A stretch of 26,472 nt of DNA from assembly GCA_964642385.1 (NCBI GenBank), contig CAZXON010000010.1:1-26472 (forward strand), read 5' to 3'. This stretch comes from JBDHUW01 sp964642385. Lineage in GTDB: Bacteria; Patescibacteriota; Gracilibacteria; Absconditabacterales; Absconditicoccaceae. Positions 1 through 8,694 of this stretch are shown piece after piece (within the stretch, counting starts at the first letter, position 1; each line of letters opens with the position of its first letter). The notes below the pieces were generated by a model. It ran no database searches. It saw only the letters and a program-made list of their open reading frames with translations, and had not been told where the DNA came from. The translations under genes and the position numbers were made by a program.

Positions 1-2196
1 AGTTCTCTACATTGAGATGAATGTGGAGCGTTGTCTATTTCGGATAATTTGGGAACAATGGAATCTTATTTAGAAAGAGAAGAGGAACTTGCAGCTGCAA
101 AAAGAGAGGAAGCGAGATTGGATCAAGTGATTGTAGAGGCAGACAGTAGGATAGAAGGCAAGAAGCAAGAGATTGTAGAAAAGGATAAGACAATAGAACA
201 ACTTAAACAACAACTTTCTTCCATCTCAAAACTAACAATTGAAGAAAGTAAATATGCTCCATTTTTGTTGAAAGAAAAGGAAGAAGGCGAAGCAACTGGC
301 GAAGATGAAAAGCTCAATGGTACACTTCTTGGTGGTGCTTTGACAAACGAAACCTATGCAAAACTCAAGTATCTAACACTCGCAAAATCAACAGATGCTT
401 TTTTGGATGAGTCGGGAAAAGAGATTACCGTCGGTGACTATAGGGATGATTTCGAGAAAAAATATGGCTCATCGCTACAAAAAACCTTGGATGATATTGA
501 TTCTTTGATGTATAATGCTAGTTTGGATAAAAATGGGAAATCAATCGACAAAAATGAATCTAGTACTATGTCGACAGAATCAGGAGAAAAGGGGAATCCA
601 AACGGATTTAATAATTCTCTATCCAAGCTGAGAGGAGAGTTCCGCAGCGGAAATTCAAAGTTTGATGGATATTTGGATAGAAAAATTGGAGATGTCCTTT
701 CAAGAGAACGATTGACACAAGATAAGGGAGAATTGGAAAATATTGGATTGTCATGGGGGAGTGAGTTAAGATCAGAGATTGCAGAAAAGAAAAATAGCAA
801 GTGAGAAAAACCGACGGAAGCAGATAATGCAAAATGGGAAGCTAGGAAAAACAATGAAGTAATCCAAAACATGTCCAAAGACAAAATTTTTGCAGTAATT
901 GAAGGGATTGTCGATTCGGAAGCGGATAGAAAAATATATGCAGAAGAATTGTACAAATATATAAATGAGACCTATATAAATGCCACAAGAGAGAAGCACC
1001 CTCCAATTAACCCACATAAAGAAATGCAACTTAATATGTTATTTAGAAAAAGTTTTTTGGTCTATACGAGGATGATTATGAAAAACCAAATTGCAGAGCA
1101 GTACCTGGGGAAGGTGTCAGATATGATCTCTGCTGGATGAGATAAACTACTTATCAAAGACGATAAAGATGCAATAGAATACGATGAGTATGGGTGAATG
1201 CGCATCAAATATCACACTGCACAATGTGCCAAACATCATACCGATAGTGGTCCCTGACTTGAATGAGAAATTTACATAGACCCAAATGGTAAAATTTCTA
1301 TTACCGATTTGATGTGACTAGACAATCAAAATGGACAAAATGAGTTGAAAAAGACGCCAAGAGTATTGACTGGAAGGATTATCCCAGTGAACGAGATGAT
1401 AAATAAGTTAAAAGATGATAAGCCAACTTTCTCCCAACAATGGCATGATAGAGTTCTTGCATCTGACCCAAAAGTTTATAGAGACGGAGATTATTCAAGA
1501 GCATTAAAATCAAGAGTACATAATATTTTGAGTTATAATCCTGATGAAGAGCTTTCAGAAAATATGGCTTCTTCTAGCATGAGACACACATTGGAATCTA
1601 CTAAGCTTTTTGACTCCTTTGCAAAATTCCAAGAAACATTTCCGACAAATCCACCTAAAACAGATACTTTTATGAAATACTATCAAGGAAGTGTAAATAC
1701 TATCCCGAACACGCCAGAATATAAATCACTTTTTGTGATGCGCAATATGATGAGGAGCGAGGGCGGAAATACAATCAACCGTTTTGATAGTAATGTAAAT
1801 AAACTTATACAAACATATGCAGGTAATACATCAAAAGAAACGAACCCTTTTTTGTGAGAGTACGCCAATGAAAAAATGCGAAAAATGTTTGAATCGTTCG
1901 TTACAAATGATAGGTGATTGCCTCGTTTTTCGATAGAACATTTTGAAAAATTTGTTACAGCAATAGCGAAAGACAAACCTGCAAATATTGATGAATGGCT
2001 CATGGCAGATGAAAAATGACGTCTTGAGATATTGCTTCCATGGTGATCAGAAAAATTTACAGAACTGACAAAAAAGAATAGTGAAAAAGAAGCAAAAGAG
2101 ATGGAATCTTTAATCGACTCAGAAATACCATCAGGACCATTAGGTGCATCAACATTAAGAATTGAGGCAGCAAAATTCCAACCAGCAATAGCATAA
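1..2196 (+). CDS. Large coiled-coil protein of unknown function (5' end outside window)
   Basis: The frame is open from the first base and ends at TAA 2194-2196, giving 731 residues. In-frame TGA codons, for example at 802, 1138, 1195, 1252, 1261, 1315, 1855, 1912, 2017 and 2044, are read as glycine. The N-terminal visible part (about residues 20-75) is rich in Glu, Lys and Ala with heptad-like spacing, which suggests a coiled coil (EREEELAAAKREEARL, later IVEKDKTIEQLKQQL). The rest is hydrophilic, without membrane segments or a recognisable catalytic motif. The first roughly 250 residues carry almost no UGA codons, while the middle has many. A terminator hairpin follows. I do not recognise the family; a structural or lineage-specific protein is possible but not shown. 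Confidence 0.8.
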
Positions 2197-2213
2197 TACA
2201 TCTCCTTTTCAAC

Positions 2214-2250
2214 AAAAAAATCCCTAGCAAAAAACTAGGGATTCCTTTTA
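2214..2250. terminator. Bidirectional intrinsic terminator
   Basis: A perfect 9-bp stem (AATCCCTAG / CTAGGGATT, 2219-2227 and 2235-2243) closes a 7-base A-rich loop. It has a run of A on the left (T-run for the minus strand) and a T-rich tract on the right. It lies between convergent genes ending at 2196 (+) and 2271 (-), so it can serve both. Confidence 0.8.
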
Positions 2251-2270
2251 CATTTTTTTTAAACAATTTT

Positions 2271-3356
2271 TTATTGGTAGGCTAACGCCTCGTTTGAATT
2301 CAGGTATGCATACAGATTGTTCATGGTCTCTGCAAACTTTGCATTGTCTTTTTCAAGACCTGAGATCTTTTCTGTACTCATCGCAACGATCAAAAGAAGC
2401 GCTGGTTCCATCATGTCTCTTTCGAGAAAAGACAGCTCATCTGTGCGATATAGGACCGCACACATTTTGCGTAGTTCGTTTCCAAACCCATATTGCTGAT
2501 AAAATCTACCAGCATATTTTACAAAGGCATTCCATGTCCGTTTGTTTTTAGATTTTAGGAGGTTCAAACTACTTACGTATGCGAGCATTTCTGCGTCACA
2601 ATACTCAGCAGTAGGTACCATACCCAATAATTCCTTTGCATGGACAAACTCGTGATCAACAAAGACATCCCAAACATCTCGGGATAAAAGCAACTCAGGT
2701 TGTGGCAACATCATACGGATAACTGTTCGGTTATCATCAATCAGATAATCTGTCGTGTAGACATAATTTTCTGACATTCCACTAGATACATTTTTGTAGA
2801 TCAGATTTGGGCTACTCAAGCACAAAAAAATGTTGCTTTGTTTTTTGTCATTGTTCAACGTTCTAAATCGCAAACTGTCTTCTTGTAAAAAATAACAATC
2901 TGGTTTTAACGCACTGGGCAACAACGAGTCGACAAAAAGAATGTACTTTTCCCACGATTGCGGGTCAAAAACATTCCCTTTAAACGGTGGTATGGGCGAG
3001 TGGTCAAATCGATACTGCATTAGTTTAGGCAATATCAAATCCAGTTCTTCCTGCGGTGTCAAAAGTTTGACCTCTTTTTTCGGAACTGGTGTGAGCGAGA
3101 CGCCAATTGAATCAGTTAATATCGTGCTTCTCAAAGAGTCCATGTGGATGCTTTTGATAGACAAAATATTTGACTCTTCCAAATCATTTGTTCCTAGGGT
3201 TACCTTTACAGGTTCCGGTGTTAATGATCGAATAGGTTTTTCTTGTTTTTTTTCTACTTTGCTACAAGAAGAGCAAGTGGCTGCAACTAGTACCAAAATG
3301 ATACATGCTAGCCCTAAGAGCATTAAGATGCCCGTTGGATTTCTTTGTTTTTCCAT
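2271..3356 (-). CDS. Secreted or membrane-anchored protein with HExxH metallopeptidase-like motif
   Basis: 361 residues from ATG to TAA. The N-terminus has basic residues, then a hydrophobic segment (GILMLLGLACIILVLVAA) followed by TCSSC. This is a signal or anchor sequence; a lipoprotein is possible, but the residues before the cysteine do not form a canonical lipobox. Residues 235-239 read HEFVH, an HExxH zinc-binding motif, with candidate third ligands E251 or E256 in TAEYCDAEM about 12-17 residues later. Spacing is only roughly gluzincin-like, so catalysis is inferred. Unlike most neighbours, the gene contains no UGA codon although it has about a dozen glycines, so it also reads cleanly in the standard code. 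It is alone on the minus strand here and uses the shared terminator at 2214-2250. Confidence 0.8.
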   Translation of the reverse strand: MEKQRNPTGILMLLGLACIILVLVAATCSSCSKVEKKQEKPIRSLTPEPVKVTLGTNDLEESNILSIKSIHMDSLRSTILTDSIGVSLTPVPKKEVKLLTPQEELDLILPKLMQYRFDHSPIPPFKGNVFDPQSWEKYILFVDSLLPSALKPDCYFLQEDSLRFRTLNNDKKQSNIFLCLSSPNLIYKNVSSGMSENYVYTTDYLIDDNRTVIRMMLPQPELLLSRDVWDVFVDHEFVHAKELLGMVPTAEYCDAEMLAYVSSLNLLKSKNKRTWNAFVKYAGRFYQQYGFGNELRKMCAVLYRTDELSFLERDMMEPALLLIVAMSTEKISGLEKDNAKFAETMNNLYAYLNSNEALAYQ

Positions 3357-3563
3357 GATTTTTTTGTTTGTTTGTGTTTGTATTTTTGGTTTTTATTTGA
3401 AAATCGTGCTTGATATTATAATACTCTAGCTTGATAAGTCAACAGATCCTTGAAGTACTTAAATGAGCTTTATCACGCAAGACTAGTTGATTTTAAGATC
3501 ATAACGATAGTTTTTTAAGATATTTGCTCTTGTAAGAGGTTCTGAAATAACTATTTTGGTAGT

Positions 3564-4004
3564 ATGTTAGAAAAATTACAACAAGCATTAGAAAAAAAAT
3601 ATAAACTTCGTGAAACGAAATGATTGTTCGTTTCGGGTTTTGATAAAGATGGGAAACTCCAATACTCACAAGGGATAGTAGAAACTGATAAACCATTGGA
3701 TGAACTCTTAGGAACAATGTTTAACAAATTTATAGCCCCTGTAAAAGATACCAAAGTCATTACGCTAGACGTGGTTACAACGCTTTTTGAGGAAACCAAT
3801 ATTACCAAAATACCCACAACACCACCTAAATTGTATGGATTTGCAATCGTTGATGATACTGGCGATACGTGAGTTATCTTGCCATGAACCAAAGGTGTCG
3901 CTGATTCAAAACAAGCGCTTTTTTTGATCAAACAAAAATACTGAGTGAATGGAAAAGTGAAAATATTTGTCTTTACCACAGATAGAATTTTAGTGACTTT
4001 TTAA
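3564..4004 (+). CDS. Small protein of unknown function, weakly AMMECR1-like
   Basis: ATG 3564 to TAA 4002-4004, 146 residues, with in-frame TGA glycines at 3621, 3870, 3882 and 3942. The pattern runs: a strand-rich N-terminus (LFVSGFDKDGKL), a helix (PLDELLGTMFNKFI), a strand (VITLDVVTTLFEE), then GFAIVDDTGDTGVILPG and a helix with KQALFLIKQKYG. This order, with a Gly-rich 'GVILPG' turn, resembles the AMMECR1 domain (G-LLP before a helix), but similarity is weak and could be fortuitous. The next gene starts 7 bases after the stop, so the two are probably co-transcribed. The antisense frame at 3551-3979 is a shadow. Confidence 0.75.
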
Positions 4005-4011
4005 CACATAG

Positions 4012-4296
4012 ATGCCTGAAAGCAAAGCGTCAAACGACATTCTCAGCACAATCAAAGATATACGAGATACCGGTACCAAAGAACTGAGTAATTCAGTAGG
4101 TTCTATGCTTTCTGCAACTCCACCGAAACCCGTTCACAAAGATTCTACAATCGGAGAAAATATATCTCAAAAAGCTGGTAATCTAGCCACAAATCTCACT
4201 GGTGGCGAAAAAACACCAACCGTTTCTAGTGATCAAATTTCTGTTGCACAAGAAAAGTGGGAAAAAGAAATTATTGAAAGAAGAAATAGTGCATAG
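4012..4296 (+). CDS. Small hydrophilic protein, unknown
   Basis: 94 residues, ATG 4012 to TAG 4294-4296, with no UGA codon. The sequence is rich in Ser, Thr, Lys and Glu (for example NISQKAGNLATNLTGGEK), has no hydrophobic segment and is probably partly disordered, with a helical C-terminus (AQEKWEKEIIERRN). It sits 7 bases downstream of the preceding gene, suggesting an operon of two. No family recognised. Confidence 0.65.
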   Translation: MPESKASNDILSTIKDIRDTGTKELSNSVGSMLSATPPKPVHKDSTIGENISQKAGNLATNLTGGEKTPTVSSDQISVAQEKWEKEIIERRNSA

Positions 4297-4697
4297 GTTT
4301 AGATGGTTTTTGGTTCCTTTGTATAGATTATTTGTAGATATTCTTCGAGAAGATTTTTTTTAATTGTTTTTGATTCGATGAGTGAATTTTTTCTCTGAAT
4401 TCCCATTATGAAAAGTTTTTTGTAGGTTGTAATTTTATTATTTCTTATCTGATTTTCTTATTTTCTTATTCATCTACAAACTCATTCTAAAAAAATATTT
4501 TTCCCTGACCTTTGCGCAAGCATCAATCTTCCCCGACTCGAGTCGGGGATTGCCCGTCCTGTCGTTGTGCAACTAGCTACCCGTAGATGGGACGGGCAAA
4601 GGCGTCGATACCTCGCCGCCTTGAAATATTTCATTGATTTTATGGGTGTGAATTGCTAGTATAGAAAGCACATGTTTTATGATAGTTATGTTTTTTT
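4297..4697. other. Intergenic region before tgt
   Basis: About 400 bases without a supportable gene. The left half is T-rich and holds no convincing frame. The GC-rich part at 4531-4598 is the REP-like element listed separately. The last 40 bases are AT-rich and end in a TATGTT box (4687-4692) only 5 bases before the tgt ATG. Confidence 0.6.
4531..4598 (+). repeat. REP-like double-hairpin element, copy 1
   Basis: An 18-bp perfect palindrome (CCCCGACTCGAGTCGGGG, 4531-4548) is followed by a second hairpin, TGCCCGTCCTGTC (4551-4563) pairing with GATGGGACGGGCA (4586-4598) over 13 pairs including two G-T wobbles. The element is far more GC-rich than its surroundings. A second copy in the same orientation lies at 20853-20918, with matching architecture and a conserved CGTTGT...CCGTAGA loop. 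It resembles REP palindromes mobilised by RAYT-type transposases, but no such transposase is in the window. Confidence 0.75.
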
Positions 4698-5852
4698 ATG
4701 AGAGATCCAAAATTACAATTTCGCATCCTTGCGCAAAAAGGAAATGCAAGAGCAGGGGAGTTCACACTCAATGGTGTCACGGTGAAAACACCAATTTTCA
4801 TGCCGGTTTGAACGAAAGCAACGATAAAATGATTGATACTTGATCTGTTACGTGATCCACATTATATAGGTGATTTACCGCCCATTAACCTTATTCTTGC
4901 AAATACATTTCATCTTTTTTTGCATCCAGGTGCAGATATCATTCAAGAAGCTGGCGTGAGAAATCCACTTGTGCGTGATGGAGAAAAGGTGGGATGATTG
5001 CACTCTTTTGAAAACTGGGATCAATTGATTTTGACTGATTCATGAGGATTTCAGGCGTTTTCACTTGCAAAAGGGAAGTCTGGAAAGTCGCTTGCAAAGC
5101 TCACTGAAGACGGTGTTAAATTTCACTCTCCGTATGATGGATCTCAACATTTTTTCTCTCCAGAGTGAACAGTTGATACACAATGTAAGTTCTGATCTGA
5201 TATAATGATGATGCTGGATGTTTGTTCTCCTGCGTGAATTACCAAAAAGAAATACTACTACCAGATGAAAACAACGCATGCACGAGCCCAGCGTCAATAT
5301 GATCATTTTATGCAAAAATATGATACCGAAAGAGGTGTTCTTTTCCCGATAGTACAATGATGAACATACGAAGATTTACGTGAAGAATCGTTGGCTGCAT
5401 TATCGCCATTTGCATACGATGGCATCGCTGTCGGAGGTGTGAGTGTGGGCGAAAGTTACGAGGATATCGTGAGAATTATGCATTTCACCTGACCGAAATT
5501 GCCTGTTGATAAGCCAAGATATATCATGGGTATCGGTACTCCAGAAAGTGTGCGTGAAGCAATTCTTGCATGATTTGATATGTTTGACTGCGTGTTACCA
5601 ACGAGACTTGGAAGACACGGAACTGCAATGACCGACCAATGATACATCAAACTCAAAAACGCACAATACAAAAATGATTTCTCCCCGTTAGACGAGTCTG
5701 ATTCATTCGTTTCCAAACACTACACCAAAGCGTATCTCCATCATCTTATCAAAGAAAACGAAATGCTTGGCGGAATTTTACTATCTCTTCACAATATTTT
5801 GCACTTACATAGATTGGTGCAGAAAATGAGAAATGAAATTTTGGGAGGATAG
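4698..5852 (+). CDS. tgt: Queuine/preQ1 tRNA-guanine transglycosylase, zinc-ligand cysteines replaced
   Basis: Exchanges guanine 34 of GUN-anticodon tRNAs for preQ1 in queuosine synthesis. 384 residues, ATG 4698 to TAG, close to the usual 370-380. Family motifs are all visible: MPVGTKATIKGL, LANTFHLFLHPG, TDSGGFQAFS with the general-base Asp at 114, MMMLDVCSP, PIVQGGTYEDLR, GGVSVGE, and FDCVLPTRLGRHG with the nucleophile Asp at 297. Many conserved glycines are UGA. Odd point: the C-terminal zinc motif CxCxxC is SxSxxS (Ser334, Ser336, Ser339), while the fourth ligand His365 remains at the expected +26 spacing. The start is supported by RDPKLQF, as in homologues; no Shine-Dalgarno is seen. queA lies about 2.8 kb downstream, not adjacent. 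Confidence 0.95.
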
Positions 5853-5883
5853 AAAATAATGAAATAGTTTTGTTTTTTAATAC

Positions 5884-5909
5884 AAAAAAACCACCCTTCA
5901 AAGGAGTGG
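5884..5909 (-). terminator. Intrinsic terminator for the pilin-like gene
   Basis: On the minus strand, CCACTCCT and AAGGGTGG form an imperfect 8-bp stem followed by seven T. It lies 16 bases after the TAA of the minus-strand gene ending at 5925. Confidence 0.6.
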
Positions 5910-5924
5910 CTTGATTTAAAGTAA

Positions 5925-7106
5925 TTAATTTTTGAAACAACGTACAGACATTCCTTGTGCACGTGGATTAAGTGGAGTAAGATTAGGTTTATAATGTCTT
6001 CATCAATGCCAAATGTTATATGATCTTTGTTCTCCTTGGAAGACTCAAACGCTACTTGACCAATATGTTCCATTTGAACCTGCCCAATAAACAGTTGTGT
6101 CATAGTATGAACGCAGATCTGCTAATGGAAGTAAAAATGTGTTCATCCAAAGGTCTCAGACATTAGTTTGATATTGGGAATTTCCTGACATCACTGATAC
6201 AAATACATTATATAATCATTCCCATTCTTGTATCGTTGGTATATGATATCATGGATCACATGGTCATTGTCCTTTTTCTGGTCGTAGATTATCGTTAGAA
6301 GGAGTCGCCCAGTCGCTTATATATCATCTTACAAATACATCTCTACTATATGGTGGAGTAGGATTACTTACTAACGTCGTACTTGTTTTTAGTGTAGTAC
6401 TTCCGTTTTGATCGACAGATCATGGAACATTGTTTTTAAATCAGAAATTGTTTCCCCATTGGAAGTAGTATCCATACGATGTAGGTCATGTTCCCGCTAC
6501 CGATGCTCATACATTTTTATCTGCTATTATATATGTATTGGTTCCATCATATACTATTAAATCATTTCATTCATGAGTGATCCCAACTTTTAAAATATAG
6601 GTTATCAATCCCTTCCCTACTACTTGATATTCTCCTTCTTTATCTTTATCTATTACTCAAATTGCATTTGTTGTGTTTCCTTTCTTTGATTCCATTAGTG
6701 CTGTGATTGCGTAGACCGTTCATCACGTATCTGTCCAGTATGCGAATGAGTCTCCTGTCACCATGATGTTACCACCTCCATTATATATTGCTACTGTTCC
6801 TTTCCCTGGGTCTGTAGGGATAGTTGTTAGGTATGGTGAGATCAGTGATGATACAGATGGCGTAGCTACGCTTGTCGGCGTGTCTGATAGTGGTGCTTTT
6901 GGATAGGTCCCTGATCCATTTTCCTGCGCGTACAGTTCTACTGCACTTGAGATCTGTCATATCTTTACTATACGACCTGAATCACTTGCTCTTTCTCTGG
7001 CTCCTACTAGTCTTGGTACTAATACTCCTGCGAGGATTCCGATGATCACTACAACAACCAGCATCTCTATTAAGGTAAATGAATTACGATAAAATGATTT
7101 TTGCAT
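5925..7106 (-). CDS. Type IV pilin-like protein with FISUMP-like C-terminal domain
   Basis: ATG 7104-7106 to TAA 5925-5927, 393 residues, with many UGA glycines (for example at 6957 and 6045). The N-terminus is a class III signal: MQKSFYRNS, then FTLIEMLVVVVIIGILAG, with the conserved Glu at +5 of the mature pilin; the residue before the cleavage site is Ser rather than the usual Gly. A GTG at 7143-7145 would add 13 residues but would bury the leader. The C-terminal half matches the Fibrobacter succinogenes major paralogous (FISUMP) pattern: YGYYFQWGN, GPCDPGYHIPTIQEW, LPLADLRSYYD, YWAGSNGTYWSSS and the ending GMSVRC. It is probably a minor pilin or surface adhesin exported by the type IV pilus system. 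No other pilus gene is adjacent. Orientation is opposite to both neighbours. Confidence 0.88.
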
Positions 7107-7402
7107 ACGATTGAGAAAAAAATAAAAATGAATGATTAGTTTCACTATAGTAAACGGTAAAACTTACTCTTAAAGATATATATACATATATATGTGTGTG
7201 TAAAAATCAAGAACATTGTTTTCATTTATAGTCGCATATTCGGGAAAGGAGAAATAGGTAGAAATTCACAAATGTCAACTATTTCTACTATTTCTTCCAA
7301 AAACGGTGCTTGTAGCTTTTGTGATGTTGCTTAGATAGGATATTTTTTTTGTTCTAAAGAAGATTATCTGTATAGTATATTATATGATTTATATTTTATG
7401 AA
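7107..7402. other. Divergent intergenic region between pilin and ftsE, with inverted repeat
   Basis: No gene is supportable. It contains an alternating TA/TG tract around 7177-7200, a long inverted repeat at 7250-7295 (listed separately), and an AT-rich stretch ending in a TATATT box (7390-7395) 7 bases before the ftsE ATG. Promoters for both flanking genes must lie here. Confidence 0.6.
7250..7295. repeat. Inverted repeat / hairpin upstream of ftsE
   Basis: AGAAATAGGTAGAAAT (7250-7265) and ATTTCTACTATTTCT (7281-7295) are inverted complements except for one extra G, separated by 15 bases. There is no T-run directly after it, so it is more likely a regulatory or structural element than a standard terminator. 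Confidence 0.55.
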
Positions 7403-8080
7403 ATGGCCCATATGATAGATTCAGATGCAATTGTTCAAATCAATAACTTAACACGATGATACCCTTGACAGCGTTCATTGTTTACCGATTTTGATTTTTC
7501 TATCAAGAAGGGAGAATTTTGTTTCCTCGTGGGGAATTCTGGATCAGGAAAAACATCTTTGATGAAACTGGTAACCGGAGAGATTACTCCTCCTGCTGAG
7601 ATGGTATATTTGCAAAATCATGATATGAGTCACATGCATGGAAAAGCTTTACAGGATATTAGGAGACGCATTGGCGTTGTCTATCAGGACTACAAACTCT
7701 TGCTTGATAGATCTGCGTTTGAAAATATTGCTCTCCCATTACAAATACAAAATTTAACAGAACAGGATATTAAGAATCAAGTTGCAGATATCGCAAGAGA
7801 GTTCGGATTTGAAGAGAAATTAAAAACGAAAACTGCGCTTCTCTCCGGGTGAGAAAAACAAAAAGTTGCTATCATGCGCGCATTGATTACGAAACCAACC
7901 TGTGTCTTTGCAGATGAACCGACAGGAAACTTGGATCGAGAGTCATCCAAAATGATTGCAGAGATGCTTATGCAAGCCAATAAAAAATGACAAACCATAA
8001 TCTTTATTACCCACGATAACAACCTCATTCAGTATGTACAAGAACACCTGGCATGAGCAAAAATTACTCGTGTTATGTAG
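7403..8080 (+). CDS. ftsE: Cell-division ABC ATPase FtsE
   Basis: 225 residues, ATG 7403 to TAG 8078-8080. FtsE is the ATPase of the FtsEX complex that signals to cell-wall hydrolases at the septum. Visible motifs are Walker A (GNSGSGKTS, about residues 44-52), the FtsE-typical Q-loop VVYQDYKLLLDRSAFENIALPL, ABC signature LSGGEKQKVAIMRAL, Walker B VFADEPTGNLD and the H-loop THD. The first UGA codon in LSGGE supplies an invariant glycine, one of the best proofs of the UGA=Gly code here. Alternative start ATG 7412 is possible. FtsX is expected immediately downstream but the next gene is a small unknown protein. Confidence 0.93.
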
Positions 8081-8112
8081 TGGTCTTTTATTTACTCACA
8101 CCTTCCTAAAAG

Positions 8113-8556
8113 ATGAATGAACAAGAAAAAGCTCTTCTTATGAGAAGAAATCTAAAAATGCAAATAGCTAAGTGGGATATAGCAGGTTTTTTGCGTGAAG
8201 AGATCAATGGATTCCTCGCCGTATTGTCGTCTTGGAAATTGGAAAAGCTCACTGTCAATTTTGCTATGTTCAAAAGATTTATCTATCTTCTTGATGATCA
8301 AAATACGAAACAATTAGGAGTGAGATATGGCCATGAAAATTACTTCCTTTCACAAAGAGGGGAGAAGCTTCTGGCGAAAAAACGCACCAAAAAAGATCTT
8401 GATGTAAATGCTCATGCAGTCAAAATATTGTGAAAGATGAAAGCGATCTTCGTCTTCCAAGCAACAGAATTTTGTAATGGTTCTTTGGACAGGATGAAAA
8501 TCGTCGATTTTGCGAAAATCCGTTCAACAATAGTCCAAAAATGTAAAAAAATCTAA
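8113..8556 (+). CDS. Small unknown protein downstream of ftsE
   Basis: 147 residues, ATG 8113 to TAA 8554-8556, with one UGA glycine at 8431. It is basic and mostly helical in appearance (MRRNLKMQIAKWDIAGFLREEI, GEKLLAKKRTKKDL), with no membrane segment, so it cannot be FtsX. It starts 32 bases after ftsE and is followed by a strong terminator, so it probably shares the ftsE transcript. Family not recognised. Confidence 0.75.
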
Positions 8557-8584
8557 CTCGAGCGAAAAGTACTTATCATATCAG

Positions 8585-8611
8585 AAAGTCTGCACGTAGC
8601 GGACTTTTTTT
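8585..8611 (+). terminator. Intrinsic terminator
   Basis: A 9-bp stem, AAAGTCTGC (8585-8593) with GCGGACTTT (8599-8607), has a 5-base loop and a following T-run. It closes the ftsE transcript, 28 bases after the preceding stop. Confidence 0.8.
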
Positions 8612-8694
8612 ATTTTCGTGGATAAATTATTAACAATTAATCATTGTCGCTATATTTACTAGCAAAATGAGATCAAAACACTATCTTTCTAGAT

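Noticed and set aside
438..956. 172-residue minus-strand frame
   Set aside because: Antisense shadow of the coiled-coil gene at 1-2196, which is continuous in code 25.
1683..2201. 172-residue minus-strand frame
   Set aside because: Antisense to the same coiled-coil gene; no start context or family motif.
2941..3429. 162-residue plus-strand frame
   Set aside because: Antisense to the HExxH protein, whose signal anchor and terminator support the minus strand.
3551..3979. 142-residue minus-strand frame
   Set aside because: Antisense to the 3564-4004 gene and rich in Ser/Val/Phe, as expected of a shadow.
4698..5852. UGA as selenocysteine or tryptophan
   Set aside because: Too many UGA codons per gene for selenocysteine, and the aligned family residues are Gly, not Trp (Trp is coded by TGG here).
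7177..7200. Alternating TA/TG tract as a promoter or Z-DNA element
   Set aside because: A short simple-sequence tract with no conserved context; nothing supports a function.
7403..8080. ftsE as a pseudogene broken by stop codons
   Set aside because: All internal stops are TGA, and the one in the ABC signature sits on an invariant glycine; recoding explains them without decay.
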